From a virus, in IMG/VR virus record IMGVR_UViG_3300037367_000030, positions 1-40,260 of that record: a stretch of DNA of 40,260 nucleotides; one strand, given 5' to 3'. How positions within the stretch are numbered: position 1 is the first letter of the stretch; the number at the start of each line of letters is the position of its first letter. A program made the position numbers and the translations under genes. A model generated the notes under the pieces. It saw nothing but the letters and a program-made list of their open reading frames with translations, searched no databases and was not told the DNA's origin. Of this stretch, positions 1 to 7,871 are shown in pieces.

Positions 1-2
1 GG

Positions 3-188
3 TCCTGCGGTAAATGCATCAGGGGCCTTCTGTGTCACAGCTGCAACGTCGGATTAGGAAACTTCCGCGATGACCCTGAGATGCTCAGAGCTGCAGTTCT
101 ATATCTCAATCGTTTCGTTGGGGACCGCGTCACCGAGGGCGGGTCGCATACGCAGACCCGACCCCCCGGCGACAAACGGTCGGACTAG
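3..188 (+). CDS. Endonuclease VII-type HNH homing endonuclease, C-terminal part (cut by window edge)
   Basis: Frame 3 is open from the left edge to a TAG at 186-188. It reads CGKCIRGLLCHSCNVGLGNF and then a helical EMLRAAVLYLNRF. This matches the C-terminal zinc-binding and dimer part of phage recombination endonuclease VII proteins, the same family as the genes at 5272 and 9879 in this window. It is the only late-region gene on the plus strand, and it ends tail to tail with capsid gene 1, overlapping its stop by 4 bp. I infer a free-standing homing endonuclease. The catalytic DHDH part must lie left of the window. Confidence 0.8.
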   Translation, partial: SCGKCIRGLLCHSCNVGLGNFRDDPEMLRAAVLYLNRFVGDRVTEGGSHTQTRPPGDKRSD

Positions 189-1159
189 TACGTGAGCGAG
201 GACACCGCGCCGTAAGGAGCGGAGAACCCGGTGCCCGTGGCAACCGCCAGCGACTGCCCGTAACGGAGCAAGAACGCGATGTAGTTGTAGCACTGGAACC
301 GGATGCCCATTGAGCCCGAGAGCACCTCTCGGAACACCTGCGTGCGGAGGTCACCGAGGAACAGCCACGCGTCATCGGCCAAGAAGGCGAGGGCGTAGTC
401 CTGACCGGACCCACCACCCGTCGTGTCGGCCGTGCCGATGTTGTCGTCGATGTAGACCGGAGCACCGAAGTTCGTCCGACCGACCAGACCTTCCGCGGGG
501 AGCGGGAGATCGACCGTCGCCGGCACGTTCCACGGACCGAAGCCATCGGCGCCGACCAGGGGACGGTCGTTGGCGTCGGGACCAGTCGCGTACCAGAACC
601 ACCGGCGACCGTGCAGCACGAAGCGGATGTTCGTCTGGTCGTAGCGGGTACGGGCGATCTGTGACGCCATGGCACCGAGCACGGTCGGGAACGTGTAGGC
701 GGCTGGGTTGGTCGCCGTCCAAGTGACGTTGTTACCCGTCCAGTTCGTATACGGATACAGGCCCTGGATGTGGCCGCCGTTGAGCTGGGCCGTGTTCAGG
801 CCGTCACCGTGGATGACCTCACCGTCGACGAACGTGTTGTAGGCCGCCATGAGGTCGGTCATGATCACCTCGTCGGTGATGCCGTTCGGCGACTGCTCGA
901 GCAACTGCAACGCGACGTCGGACTGACCAGCAGCCGTCTTGACGTTGGCCTGGACGAACGTGTCGGTCCAGTCCTGCGACACGACGCCCGCGGAATCCGC
1001 CTGCTGGTAGCCGACCGCGGTCAGCGTGGATAGCTTCGGGATGTTGATCGAGTCCGTCCCTTGCGGGAGGTCGAGCTGGCGGCACAGGCCGGCGGTGACC
1101 AGGTGGGCACGCAGACCGGGGATGTACTCGTCGGGCAACCACAACGGTGGAATGAAATA
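185..1159 (-). CDS. Major capsid protein 1, exon 2 (HK97 fold)
   Basis: This exon encodes residues 222-545 of the HK97-type capsid protein after splicing. It starts YFIPPLWLPDEY, completing the family motif DGxGGYF begun in exon 1. It continues with the E-loop and A-domain pattern (SINIPKL, QSDVALQLLEQSPNG, VLSGSMGIRFQCYN near the end). Read alone it would have to start at a GTT/GTA-rich stretch without a ribosome binding site, and its first seven codons (1160-1180) belong to the intron. Its homologue at 2265-3779 aligns throughout, for example VLSGSLGARI against VLSGSMGIRF. The protein forms the capsid shell. The exon limits are inferred from group I splicing rules and from the homologue. 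Confidence 0.9.
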   Translation of the reverse strand, partial: YFIPPLWLPDEYIPGLRAHLVTAGLCRQLDLPQGTDSINIPKLSTLTAVGYQQADSAGVVSQDWTDTFVQANVKTAAGQSDVALQLLEQSPNGITDEVIMTDLMAAYNTFVDGEVIHGDGLNTAQLNGGHIQGLYPYTNWTGNNVTWTATNPAAYTFPTVLGAMASQIARTRYDQTNIRFVLHGRRWFWYATGPDANDRPLVGADGFGPWNVPATVDLPLPAEGLVGRTNFGAPVYIDDNIGTADTTGGGSGQDYALAFLADDAWLFLGDLRTQVFREVLSGSMGIRFQCYNYIAFLLRYGQSLAVATGTGFSAPYGAVSSLTY

Positions 1160-1430
1160 CGATTTGTTACTCCGCAGCAACGCTGCGGGGTTAGGTCATT
1201 TCTGCCTAACTCTGCATCTTTTCCATTGATGCAGACCCGACTATATCTTCATCTGCCAGCGGTCCCGAGGTACACAGCCTCGGACGCTTATGGCAGAGCT
1301 TCACGTGTAGTCTGTACGGACTCTCCCTGTGCGGGTTGCCTCGGTATTCCCCTGATCATTGGCGGGGTTCACCGATACAGTGAAGTTTTCTAGCTTAGGG
1401 TCACCCCTAAGCGGCGGCCATCTCCTGAAA
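1160..1430 (-). ncRNA. Group I self-splicing intron in the capsid gene (271 nt, no ORF)
   Basis: Reading the minus strand, exon 1 ends GGCGGT (1436-1431). The intron begins TTTCAGG and soon contains GCCGCC, which pairs with the exon end through a U-G wobble, the classic P1. The intron ends in G at 1160. A perfect hairpin follows P1 (GCUUAGGG-GUGA-CCCUAAGC). The core has AAUACCGAGGCAACCC (P/Q region), GUACAGACUACACG (R) and GAAGAUAUAGUC (S), so P7 is CAGACUA with UAGUCGG. Three 3' hairpins can be read: GCAUC/GAUGC, GUUAGG/CCUAAC and CCGCAGC/GCUGCGG. Removal joins codon 221 (Gly) to Tyr in phase 0. It encodes no protein; exon 1 runs seven codons into it to a TAG. Confidence 0.93.
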
Positions 1431-2093
1431 ACCGCCGTAGCCGTCGGTCCGGTTGGGCTCGACGCGCTTTTCCACCGGGTTGTAAACGGCGCCCCGGTGG
1501 AAGGGATCGTACATCGGCTCATCGGTCGCACCGCGGCTCTCAGCCAGGGCGACCTTGCGCCGGGCCCGCTCTTCGGCGGCGGCGATCCTCTTCGGGACTT
1601 CCACCTCCATTTCGGCGCGGTGGCGGTCGAGCCGTTCGATCGACTGTGACTTCGTGGTGGAACTGAAGCTCGCACCGTCGACCATCGAGCAGGCGAGGTC
1701 CCGGAAGTACGAGACGCCGTTCATGCCTCGGCCGTTGTCACGGCGATAGGTCATCGGCTCGCTGATATCGCCGTCGGTGACGACGTCCTTGTGGGCGTCG
1801 GCAGCCTCTTGGCGTCGGCGGACGATTTCCTTTTGGTCAGCGATCCGGCGGTCGAACTCCTGAATCTCGGCTTGGCGCTGGTCGCAGTCGGCGATGAACG
1901 TCGCCTTGGCGACGTCGAACGCGTTGCGCTCTTCCTCGGTCGGGCGCTTCGTCTCGTCCGCTTCTGCTAAGCGGGTCTCGAAGACGCCGCGTTGCTCTTC
2001 GAATGCGTTGATGTCGGCCGACCATTCATCGACACGGGTCGCTCGCTGCTCGAGCAGCTTGTCTAGGAGCGTGGGCTCCAACTTGGGGGGCAT
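1431..2093 (-). CDS. Major capsid protein 1, exon 1 (N-terminal delta domain and N-arm)
   Basis: Exon 1 encodes residues 1-221. The ATG at 2093 follows AAGGAGG at good spacing. Residues 1-100 are charged and helical (coiled-coil-like), as expected for the scaffolding delta domain that the head protease removes. Then come SYFRDLACSM, an ERLDRHRAEMEVE helix and VEPNRTDGYGG, the conserved run-in to the HK97 core. Without splicing the frame gains FQEMAAA and stops. The capsid protein 2 gene has the same layout (SYFADLL, QRLNRHRDEM, VEPNVTDGTGGYF) without an intron, which supports the exon border. The spliced protein is 545 residues. Confidence 0.9.
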
Positions 2094-2115
2094 TGGCCCC
2101 TCCTTTCGGATTGGG

Positions 2116-2134
2116 GCGCGCCGGACAGGCGCGC
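2116..2134. terminator. GC-rich hairpin between the two capsid genes
   Basis: GCGCGCC and GGCGCGC form a perfect 7-bp stem around a 5-base loop, in the 171-bp gap between capsid genes 2 and 1. There is no T tract, so it may be an RNA-stability or attenuation element rather than a terminator. The gap 2094-2264 shows no other convincing gene. Confidence 0.35.
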
Positions 2135-2264
2135 AAGGGTGGGATTGCTTCCCTCGGGTGGATGCGGCGACGGGCGATGTCCACTCCGGCGTGCCGATGG
2201 GCAGGTGGTGGTGGATCTGTCGCCCGGCGTGGTCCGGCGCGTGGGTACTGCTACAGCTGGTGGA

Positions 2265-3779
2265 TCAGAATCCTGACGCCACAGTCATTCCCGTGCCCTG
2301 TATTGAATAAATCGATGCAGGGTAACGATTTGTGATGGCGGCGACGTTGGCGTGCAGGCTGATACGCGCTCCAAGGCTGCCCGAGAGAACGTCGCGCATG
2401 ACTGAGGTCTGCGGAGCGCCTTCAAGCAAAATTAGATCGCTCGGGCGCATGCAGAGAATGAAGTCCTGGTTCGCTCCCGTGCCCTGCGTCGCCTTGATGG
2501 CATCGGAGAGGAACACGGGCCAGCCGATGAGGCCACCGACTGGGTCCGGCGTAGCATCGTCAGAACCGAGGAAGAATGGGGACGGGATCCCGAACGGGCG
2601 TGAGGCGGTGTCTTCAGATGTCTGGAGCCAACTCCATCGAGCCGTACGCATCACCCAGCACTCGGGGGGCAGGTCTCGGGCGTCGCCGAGCTGGCCGGCG
2701 GCCTGACCGAAATAGGCCCACATGGCCGAGCCCGTAGGCGATGCGCTGGAGTAGGTAACGGCGGTGTCAGCGTTGAGCACGCCGAGCAACTCGTTGAAAG
2801 ACGACCCTCGGCCAGTCAACAGCGCCGTTTCCAGGTCCCGGTCGTAGTCCTCGGCCATGTCCTTGAGAAGCGCCCAGTCGAGGTGCGCGCCCTGGGGCGA
2901 CTGCTCGACCATCTGGACGGCCACGTCGGCGATGCCAGCGATGGTCACCACGTTGGAGGACCCAGCCGTGTCGGTGATGTCTGCGCTGGGGACGGGACCG
3001 TCGGGGTTGACGTGCTGGGTCCTGGTCCCGGTGCCGATAATGGGAAGGTTGATCGATGAGACACCCGGCGGCAGGACGAACCTGGGGATCAGGCCAGCCA
3101 CGACGCGCCGGGGGCGCACGGCGGTGGCGAATAATTGGTTCATCCACAGCGGGATGGTGAAGTACCCACCGGTCCCGTCGGTGACATTCGGCTCGACCCG
3201 GTATTCGAACTCGCCCGAGCGCAGACCCCGCAGGGCGCGCTGGTTGCGCTCCTCGGCGATCACCCTCATCTCGTCGCGGTGACGGTTGAGGCGCTGCTCG
3301 GCCGGGGGGTTGTTGTTCGAGGTCAGCAGGTCGGCGAAATAGGAGTGGCGCGAGTGGCGCTCGTAGGTGAGCGGCTCGGACTTGATGGCGACCGTGGGGG
3401 GCTCGGGGTTGAATCGAGCCGGTGCACGGCTCTCTTGAGGATCACGCGAGCCGAGCATCATTGCCAGCGCCCGCATATCGACTCGGCCACCGGAGCGACT
3501 CTCGAGCTTCGATGCGCCCTTCGACTCCGTGATCGGCTCATAGGTGGTCACCTGGACCACGGGCACCGGCTCACCGAGCTTGACGACGTTGCCGGCGTCG
3601 ATGGTGTAGGGCACTTCGAACGTGTCCCCGCCGAGGCTGTAGATCGCCACGGTGTCGGTCATGTCCTGCACCCAGACCCAGCAGTACGGGTCAGACGAGA
3701 TCGACTCCTCGATAGCGTCCTGGATGAGCCGCTGCATGTCGTTGTAAGTCAGCCCCGAACTGCGCAGTGTCATGCTCAT
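2265..3779 (-). CDS. Second HK97-type major (or minor) capsid protein
   Basis: 504 residues; the start ATG overlaps the protease stop (ATGA). Residues 1-90 form a distinct N-terminal domain (DPYCWVWVQDMTDTV, then VTTYEPI) often seen in actinophage capsid precursors. Residues 125-190 resemble the delta/N-arm of capsid protein 1 (SYFADLLT, QRLNRHRDEM). The HK97 core begins VEPNVTDGTGGYF and ends VLSGSLGARISLHANVAA. It is clearly homologous to the intron-containing gene downstream but only moderately similar, so this is an old duplication or a two-protein shell, not a recent copy. Both reading frames look intact. Which one is the main shell protein cannot be told from sequence. Confidence 0.88.
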   Translation of the reverse strand: MSMTLRSSGLTYNDMQRLIQDAIEESISSDPYCWVWVQDMTDTVAIYSLGGDTFEVPYTIDAGNVVKLGEPVPVVQVTTYEPITESKGASKLESRSGGRVDMRALAMMLGSRDPQESRAPARFNPEPPTVAIKSEPLTYERHSRHSYFADLLTSNNNPPAEQRLNRHRDEMRVIAEERNQRALRGLRSGEFEYRVEPNVTDGTGGYFTIPLWMNQLFATAVRPRRVVAGLIPRFVLPPGVSSINLPIIGTGTRTQHVNPDGPVPSADITDTAGSSNVVTIAGIADVAVQMVEQSPQGAHLDWALLKDMAEDYDRDLETALLTGRGSSFNELLGVLNADTAVTYSSASPTGSAMWAYFGQAAGQLGDARDLPPECWVMRTARWSWLQTSEDTASRPFGIPSPFFLGSDDATPDPVGGLIGWPVFLSDAIKATQGTGANQDFILCMRPSDLILLEGAPQTSVMRDVLSGSLGARISLHANVAAITNRYPASIYSIQGTGMTVASGF

Positions 3780-5248
3780 GCGACGTCCAATCGTGGTGCG
3801 TGCCGGAGGGCTTCGAACTGGGCCAGGCGACGGGCGATGTCGATATCGGGCTCGATGACGACGGACTTGGCTTCCTTCTCCTTCAGCGGTGACGAAAGGG
3901 TCGGCTCGAGGTCCTTCGGGTCCCCATCGGGGTCCTTGACACCCAGCACGGTCGAGACGGCTCCTTGGGCGTCGTCCAGGGCCTTGTCGATCTCTTGGAG
4001 CGAGCGGACGATCCCAGGGATGTCCGCGTCATCTGCCGTGTGGAGAGCGTCAAGGGCCGTCTGCAACTGGGCTGAGTTGGCAGCGGAGATGGACTTGCCG
4101 GCGCGGAGTTCGGTGATGAGCTGACGAACTGTGCTCAGGAGTTGATCTGAGAGTGCGCGGGCCTCTACCGAAGTAGCTGGGTTCGCCCCCCAGTTCACGA
4201 CAGAAACATCGCCCTTGTCGATGGACAATTCCGTCAAGGTCCGCTCGGTGTAGTCAGGGTTCCAGTCCTGGCGGACCGTTCGGAACGCGAAGCTGCACTC
4301 ACGGAGCAGACCCTTTTGCACCTTGCGGAATACCGCTGCGGAGTCGGGGTCGTCGGGGTCGAGTGCGGCGTCGAAGTGGAGGCCGATGTTGTCCTCCCGC
4401 AATGAGAGGCTGCCATTGACCGTGGAGGAAAGAGGAAGACCTGTGTGGTTTGACAGCAGATGGACTTGCGCTCCCTCGGCCAGACTCTTCTTGAGCGCGC
4501 CGCGCTTGACAGTCTCGTTGTAGAACCCCATGTCGTAGGGACGGTCGAAGACGCTGCCGTACCCGGAGATATGGAGCATCCCGTCGTCGGACTTGTCGGC
4601 CGTCCGGGTCTCGAGCGGCCCGTTGTCGGAATGCCTGCGCTCGAATGCAGAGCCCCGCTGCAGTAAACCTTCGGCGAACGCCTTGCGGTGCTCCAGGTCC
4701 ATGAAGCTCGCCTTGGTCTCCATCACTCCAGTACCGCCGCAATCCGGGCACTGGCGGTGCCCATCCATGATCTTCCCAGTGCCCCCACAAGTGCTGCACT
4801 CTGTAGAGTCATCGGCGGCCTTCTTCTCGTCACCAATCCCCATCTTCTTCGCCGCGGCCTTGATCGCAGGCATGGCCTTCTCGGCGATGTTGGCCTGTTC
4901 GCCACCCGCTGCGATCGCTGCCGCGGCCCGGGCGAGGGCGTTGCGGACGTGGGCAGCGTCTTGAATGGGGTAGTGACGGAGAGAACGGGGCGTCGTCTTG
5001 CCCTCTTCGTCCTTCTCGCCACCGGACTCGATATATGCGAAGTCGCTGTCGGGGAGGTCATTGATGGCCGCAGTTGACATCTCGGCGCGCCACTCTTCGT
5101 CCGTCCACAGGCGCGACTGCGTTTCCTTGGGAGCGTCGTTGTTCTCGCCAGTGCCGGTGCCTCCGCAAGTGGGGCACTCAATCTCTTGGCCGTCCAACCT
5201 GATGGTCCCCTCCCCATCACAGCGATTGCAGTTGTCACCAGCAGCCAT
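3776..5248 (-). CDS. HK97-family prohead protease with two DnaJ-like zinc modules
   Basis: 490 residues, ATG after AAGGAGG. Residues 7-28 (CNRC...CPTC) and 151-170 (CSTC...CPDC) are CxxCxGxG-type zinc modules like those of DnaJ. Between them, LPDSDFAYIE and the Ala-rich helix to about 140 resemble a small domain found next to phage proteases. From about residue 222 the U35 protease fold is clear: ISGYGSVFDRPYDMG, LLSNHTGLPL with His268, and LLRECSFAFRT with Ser319. After about 370 it is charged and helical, perhaps a scaffolding tail. The protease would cleave delta domains from the capsid proteins. It is much longer than the 200-250 residues usual for the family because of the N- and C-terminal additions. 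Confidence 0.88.
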   Translation of the reverse strand: MAAGDNCNRCDGEGTIRLDGQEIECPTCGGTGTGENNDAPKETQSRLWTDEEWRAEMSTAAINDLPDSDFAYIESGGEKDEEGKTTPRSLRHYPIQDAAHVRNALARAAAAIAAGGEQANIAEKAMPAIKAAAKKMGIGDEKKAADDSTECSTCGGTGKIMDGHRQCPDCGGTGVMETKASFMDLEHRKAFAEGLLQRGSAFERRHSDNGPLETRTADKSDDGMLHISGYGSVFDRPYDMGFYNETVKRGALKKSLAEGAQVHLLSNHTGLPLSSTVNGSLSLREDNIGLHFDAALDPDDPDSAAVFRKVQKGLLRECSFAFRTVRQDWNPDYTERTLTELSIDKGDVSVVNWGANPATSVEARALSDQLLSTVRQLITELRAGKSISAANSAQLQTALDALHTADDADIPGIVRSLQEIDKALDDAQGAVSTVLGVKDPDGDPKDLEPTLSSPLKEKEAKSVVIEPDIDIARRLAQFEALRHAPRLDVA

Positions 5249-5271
5249 AGGGGGACCTCCTTAGTTCGTCG

Positions 5272-5967
5272 CTAGGCGACGCCCAAATGTCGTTTGGCCG
5301 CGTCGCGCAGATAGGCGGCAGCTTGTTCTAGTCGTTCGGGTTCATCTTTGAAGTACCCGATGCCCGTGTTGCAGTAGATGCATAACAGAGCCCGAACGCA
5401 TTGTCCGCACGAGTTCTCGCCAGGACAGCAGGCGTGATCGTGATCGATAACGGCCGGCTCGCCCAGGCAGCCGGATACGGCACACATCCCGTTCTGGGCT
5501 AAAAGAATCGCTGTGTACCACGAATAGGTGACGTTGTGTCTTGCCAACCGACAACACAACTTGCAGGCAGTATGAACGCGACCCGTATCCGGCCGGAGAT
5601 AGAACTCATCTTTCGGGAGGGTGCGCTTGCATCCTCCACATCGCCACTGCCCCAGTCGTCTCAGTCCCTCGGCTTCCCTCCGAGATATGCGGTCCTCGCG
5701 GTAGCCCTTCCCGATCTTGGTGGTCGGGTCACCGTATTTCGCATTCCGTTGGTAGTGCTTGACGCAAAAACCCTTACCAATGGGCTTTCTGCCGCAGTCC
5801 GCCACCGCGCACACCTCGGGGCACGGCACACGGAGTAGAGGCGCATCTGGCGCTCCGTGCTTTAGGTAGCGACGGTAATGCTTGAGACACCACGTTTTGG
5901 CATGCGCAGGTCGCTCGCAACTGGTGATTGAACACACGCTTCGGCTGCCGGGGATACCCTTAGCCAT
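5272..5967 (-). CDS. Endonuclease VII-type HNH homing endonuclease
   Basis: 231 residues, ATG after GGAGGTATCG. The N-terminal half has two repeated zinc motifs (CSITSCERPAHAKTWCLKHY and CAVADCGRKPIGKGFCVKHY), then GCKRTLPKDEFY. The C-terminal half is the endonuclease VII domain: NGMCAVSGC, VIDHDHACCPGENSCGQCVR, LLCIYCNTGIGYF. Asp-His in VIDHDH would be catalytic. It lies between portal and protease, which are normally adjacent, so it is an insertion into the head operon. Its upstream region carries the hairpin leader shared with the genes at 9879 and 16453. The role as a free-standing homing enzyme is inferred. Confidence 0.87.
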   Translation of the reverse strand: MAKGIPGSRSVCSITSCERPAHAKTWCLKHYRRYLKHGAPDAPLLRVPCPEVCAVADCGRKPIGKGFCVKHYQRNAKYGDPTTKIGKGYREDRISRREAEGLRRLGQWRCGGCKRTLPKDEFYLRPDTGRVHTACKLCCRLARHNVTYSWYTAILLAQNGMCAVSGCLGEPAVIDHDHACCPGENSCGQCVRALLCIYCNTGIGYFKDEPERLEQAAAYLRDAAKRHLGVA

Positions 5968-6048
5968 CGATACCTCCTACAAGGTGTCGGTCACGGCCGG
6001 GGCAGTTCGCGCTGCGCCCGGCCACTTCTCCTCCCGTATTATAGCAGG
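5968..6048 (-). promoter_or_regulatory. HNH-gene leader: extended -10 promoter, GC hairpin and RBS (copy A)
   Basis: Minus strand: TGCTATAAT (TATAAT at 6043-6038, with an extended -10 TG) is followed by a GGCCGGG/CCCGGCC hairpin at 6023-5995, then CGTGACCGA (5995-5987) and GGAGGT before the ATG. The same order occurs at 10365 and 16930, where the stem is GCCCCGG/CCGGGGC. The bases differ but pairing is kept. The promoter call rests on the -10 box only; no good -35 is visible. Confidence 0.7.
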
Positions 6049-6062
6049 TGAAAGGGTTCTTT

Positions 6063-7295
6063 CTAGTTGGCTTTGTCCCCGCCCTGCGCGACTGCGGCGG
6101 GCATCGGCGCACTGTTCAGCGGGGCATTGAACGCGTCCCACGTGCCGTCATTAGCGTCAGGGTCAGTGACCGGAGGCAACCCTTCAGCCTCTCTCACCTC
6201 GCTATTCGACATCGCCCCGATGACCCGTGCGATCTGGTAGGCAGCCCAACGCTGAAGGGTGTCGCCCCGGAGACGCTGGGACAGGTCGAACATGACGAAC
6301 TGCTTCGATGGGAGCCACGACGTCATCAGGTCTTCCCACCGGCCGAGCCAGTTGAGGAGGGTGTTGCGGACGTAGCCCAGCTCTTGCTGCTCGATGCCGG
6401 CGCCCCAGGAGGTGTCCTTGGTGACCATGCCGATCATGTGGGGTGGGACCCGGTAGAGCATGCCCGAGATGGTCGAGGCGCTCAACTGCATCTGCTCGAG
6501 GAACTGGGCGTCGGACGCGTTGACCGTGATCGGCTTGAATGTGGCGCCGCCGGTCAGGACGGCCGGCAGGTGCGAGGCGTTGATGCCCTGGTGCGCTTCG
6601 AGCCAGGAGTTCTTGACCGCCACGGCCTCGTCGGGGTCGTAGTCGCCTTCGAGGGTGATCACCCCATCGGGCCGGGCCGAGTTGGAGAAGAACGCCCCGC
6701 CGTAGAGGTCCTGAGCCCGGGCCACGCCGAGCACATTGCGCATGTACTCGATCGGGTTGAGTCCGACGATGCTCTCGGGGACCGACAGCGCCATCGCCAT
6801 GGTCACGTTGTCGGGTGAGACCACCTGGTTCCAGTAGCGGGTCTCGATGGTCCCGTTGGGCAACCGGCGGCGCTTGGCGTGGTCGGGGTGGACGAGTTGG
6901 ACCTGGGAGGGCAGTAGATAGGGCTCGTCGCGGCCGGTGATATTCCCGAAGAGGTTGCCCCGGAGAAGCATCGAGGCGGTGCCCTGGGTGATGTAGTCGC
7001 GCTGAGTGATCTCGGGCCAGGGCTGGGCGATGACCGGCGAGGGGTCGATCTGGACCGCCGTATCAGGCCCCGTCGCTCGGTACTGACGGATGGGCAGCGT
7101 GGCGAGTGAGTCGCAGATGATCGAGACGGAGCCATAGACGGCGGCGAGCTGGAGGGCCGTGTGCTCGGAGATGACCACGCCGGCCGCTGCCGTTCCGTAA
7201 CCCTGGCCGGGAGGCGGTGGTGCCGTCGAGCCCCAGGGCTGGAGGGGGTTGGCACCGCGGGTTTCGAATTTCCGCTCGGTGGTGAGGATCTCCAT
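6063..7295 (-). CDS. Phage portal protein (HK97 family)
   Basis: 410 residues. Motifs of the SPP1/HK97 portal family: VYGSVSIICDSLATLPIR near the N-terminus, LLLRGNLFGNI, VHPDHAKRRR, then YRVPPHMIGM and SWGAGIEQQELGYVRNTLLNW before WLGRWEDLM. The protein forms the dodecameric ring at one head vertex through which the terminase pumps DNA and to which the tail joins. It follows the terminase and two small head genes, the usual order. The C-terminus is Ala/Pro rich and ends at a TAG just before the endonuclease leader. Confidence 0.93.
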   Translation of the reverse strand: MEILTTERKFETRGANPLQPWGSTAPPPPGQGYGTAAAGVVISEHTALQLAAVYGSVSIICDSLATLPIRQYRATGPDTAVQIDPSPVIAQPWPEITQRDYITQGTASMLLRGNLFGNITGRDEPYLLPSQVQLVHPDHAKRRRLPNGTIETRYWNQVVSPDNVTMAMALSVPESIVGLNPIEYMRNVLGVARAQDLYGGAFFSNSARPDGVITLEGDYDPDEAVAVKNSWLEAHQGINASHLPAVLTGGATFKPITVNASDAQFLEQMQLSASTISGMLYRVPPHMIGMVTKDTSWGAGIEQQELGYVRNTLLNWLGRWEDLMTSWLPSKQFVMFDLSQRLRGDTLQRWAAYQIARVIGAMSNSEVREAEGLPPVTDPDANDGTWDAFNAPLNSAPMPAAVAQGGDKAN

Positions 7296-7311
7296 CGGAC
7301 TCCTCGCCTAC

Positions 7312-7584
7312 CTACTCGTCGAGCTGGATGAAGGCCACGTTCTCTCTTGGGATGAACACCTCGCCAGCCATCGGTGTGGCGGAACTGCCCGGGTTCAGAT
7401 ACGCCGCGGCCCGCAGAATCACCCCGTCCTTCATCACGGTGCTGAGCGAACCCTGGATTGTGGTCCCGTCCTTGAGGTGCACGATCAGCCGCTTCTGAAT
7501 GACCGAGTCGATCCAGGTGGCCGAGTCGACGACCAGATCGGCGACTTCGCCACGGAGGGCCTCGAGGTCGGTGCGGACGGACAC
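7312..7584 (-). CDS. Small conserved head protein with SH3/LSm-like segment, unknown role
   Basis: 90 residues. The middle reads RLIVHLKDGTTIQGSLSTVM followed by KDGVILRAA, a five-strand small-barrel pattern like LSm/SH3 proteins. It then has GEVFIPRENVAFIQLDE. It sits between large terminase and portal in the packaging block, 1 bp after the gene at 7586. Small proteins with this pattern are common next to actinophage portals, but no function is known to me. The ATG start is the only one that keeps the N-terminal helix. Confidence 0.75.
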   Translation of the reverse strand: MSVRTDLEALRGEVADLVVDSATWIDSVIQKRLIVHLKDGTTIQGSLSTVMKDGVILRAAAYLNPGSSATPMAGEVFIPRENVAFIQLDE

Positions 7585-7585
7585 G

Positions 7586-7858
7586 TCAGGCCGTCGGGGC
7601 GATATTGGGGGCCACCTGGCCGGCGGGTGCTTCCACCGTCCCTGAGCCGAAGAATGGCGGGACCTCTGGTGCGCGGATCACCGAGAGGTCGAGACCCGAG
7701 AGCACCACGGGCGTGACGCCGGTGTTCGCAGCGAACTGTGCCTTGATCGCTAGGCACTCTTCGTGGTCGAGGTCCGTCTCAGTCCGCAGGACCACGATGT
7801 CGCCGGGTTGGAGCCGCAGGACCCCGATCTCGTACCGCTTGCGCAGGCGCTTGAACAC
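7586..7858 (-). CDS. Small protein of the packaging operon, unknown function
   Basis: 90 residues, starting at the GTG at 7858 after GGGAGG with 5-nt spacing, just beyond the terminase stop. It begins VFKRLRKRYEIGVLRLQPGD and has IVVLRTETDLDHEECLAIKA, which fits a compact alpha/beta protein. The last 30 residues are Pro/Gly rich. Longer readings starting further upstream would lie inside the terminase gene and are unlikely. No family recognised. Confidence 0.75.
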   Translation of the reverse strand: MFKRLRKRYEIGVLRLQPGDIVVLRTETDLDHEECLAIKAQFAANTGVTPVVLSGLDLSVIRAPEVPPFFGSGTVEAPAGQVAPNIAPTA

Positions 7859-7871
7859 GGCGACCTCCCGG

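Noticed and set aside
185-1180. Capsid exon 2 as an independent gene starting at 1180
   Set aside because: The first seven codons match the end of the group I intron, there is no ribosome binding site, and HK97 capsid proteins need the N-arm encoded in exon 1.
2265-3779. Reading capsid protein 2 as a mere recent copy of capsid protein 1
   Set aside because: Core similarity is limited to motifs, the N-terminal 90 residues differ, and there is no intron, so they diverged long ago.
3135-4124. Long plus-strand frame of 329 codons
   Set aside because: It is antisense to capsid protein 2 and the protease, has no ribosome binding site and shows shadow composition.
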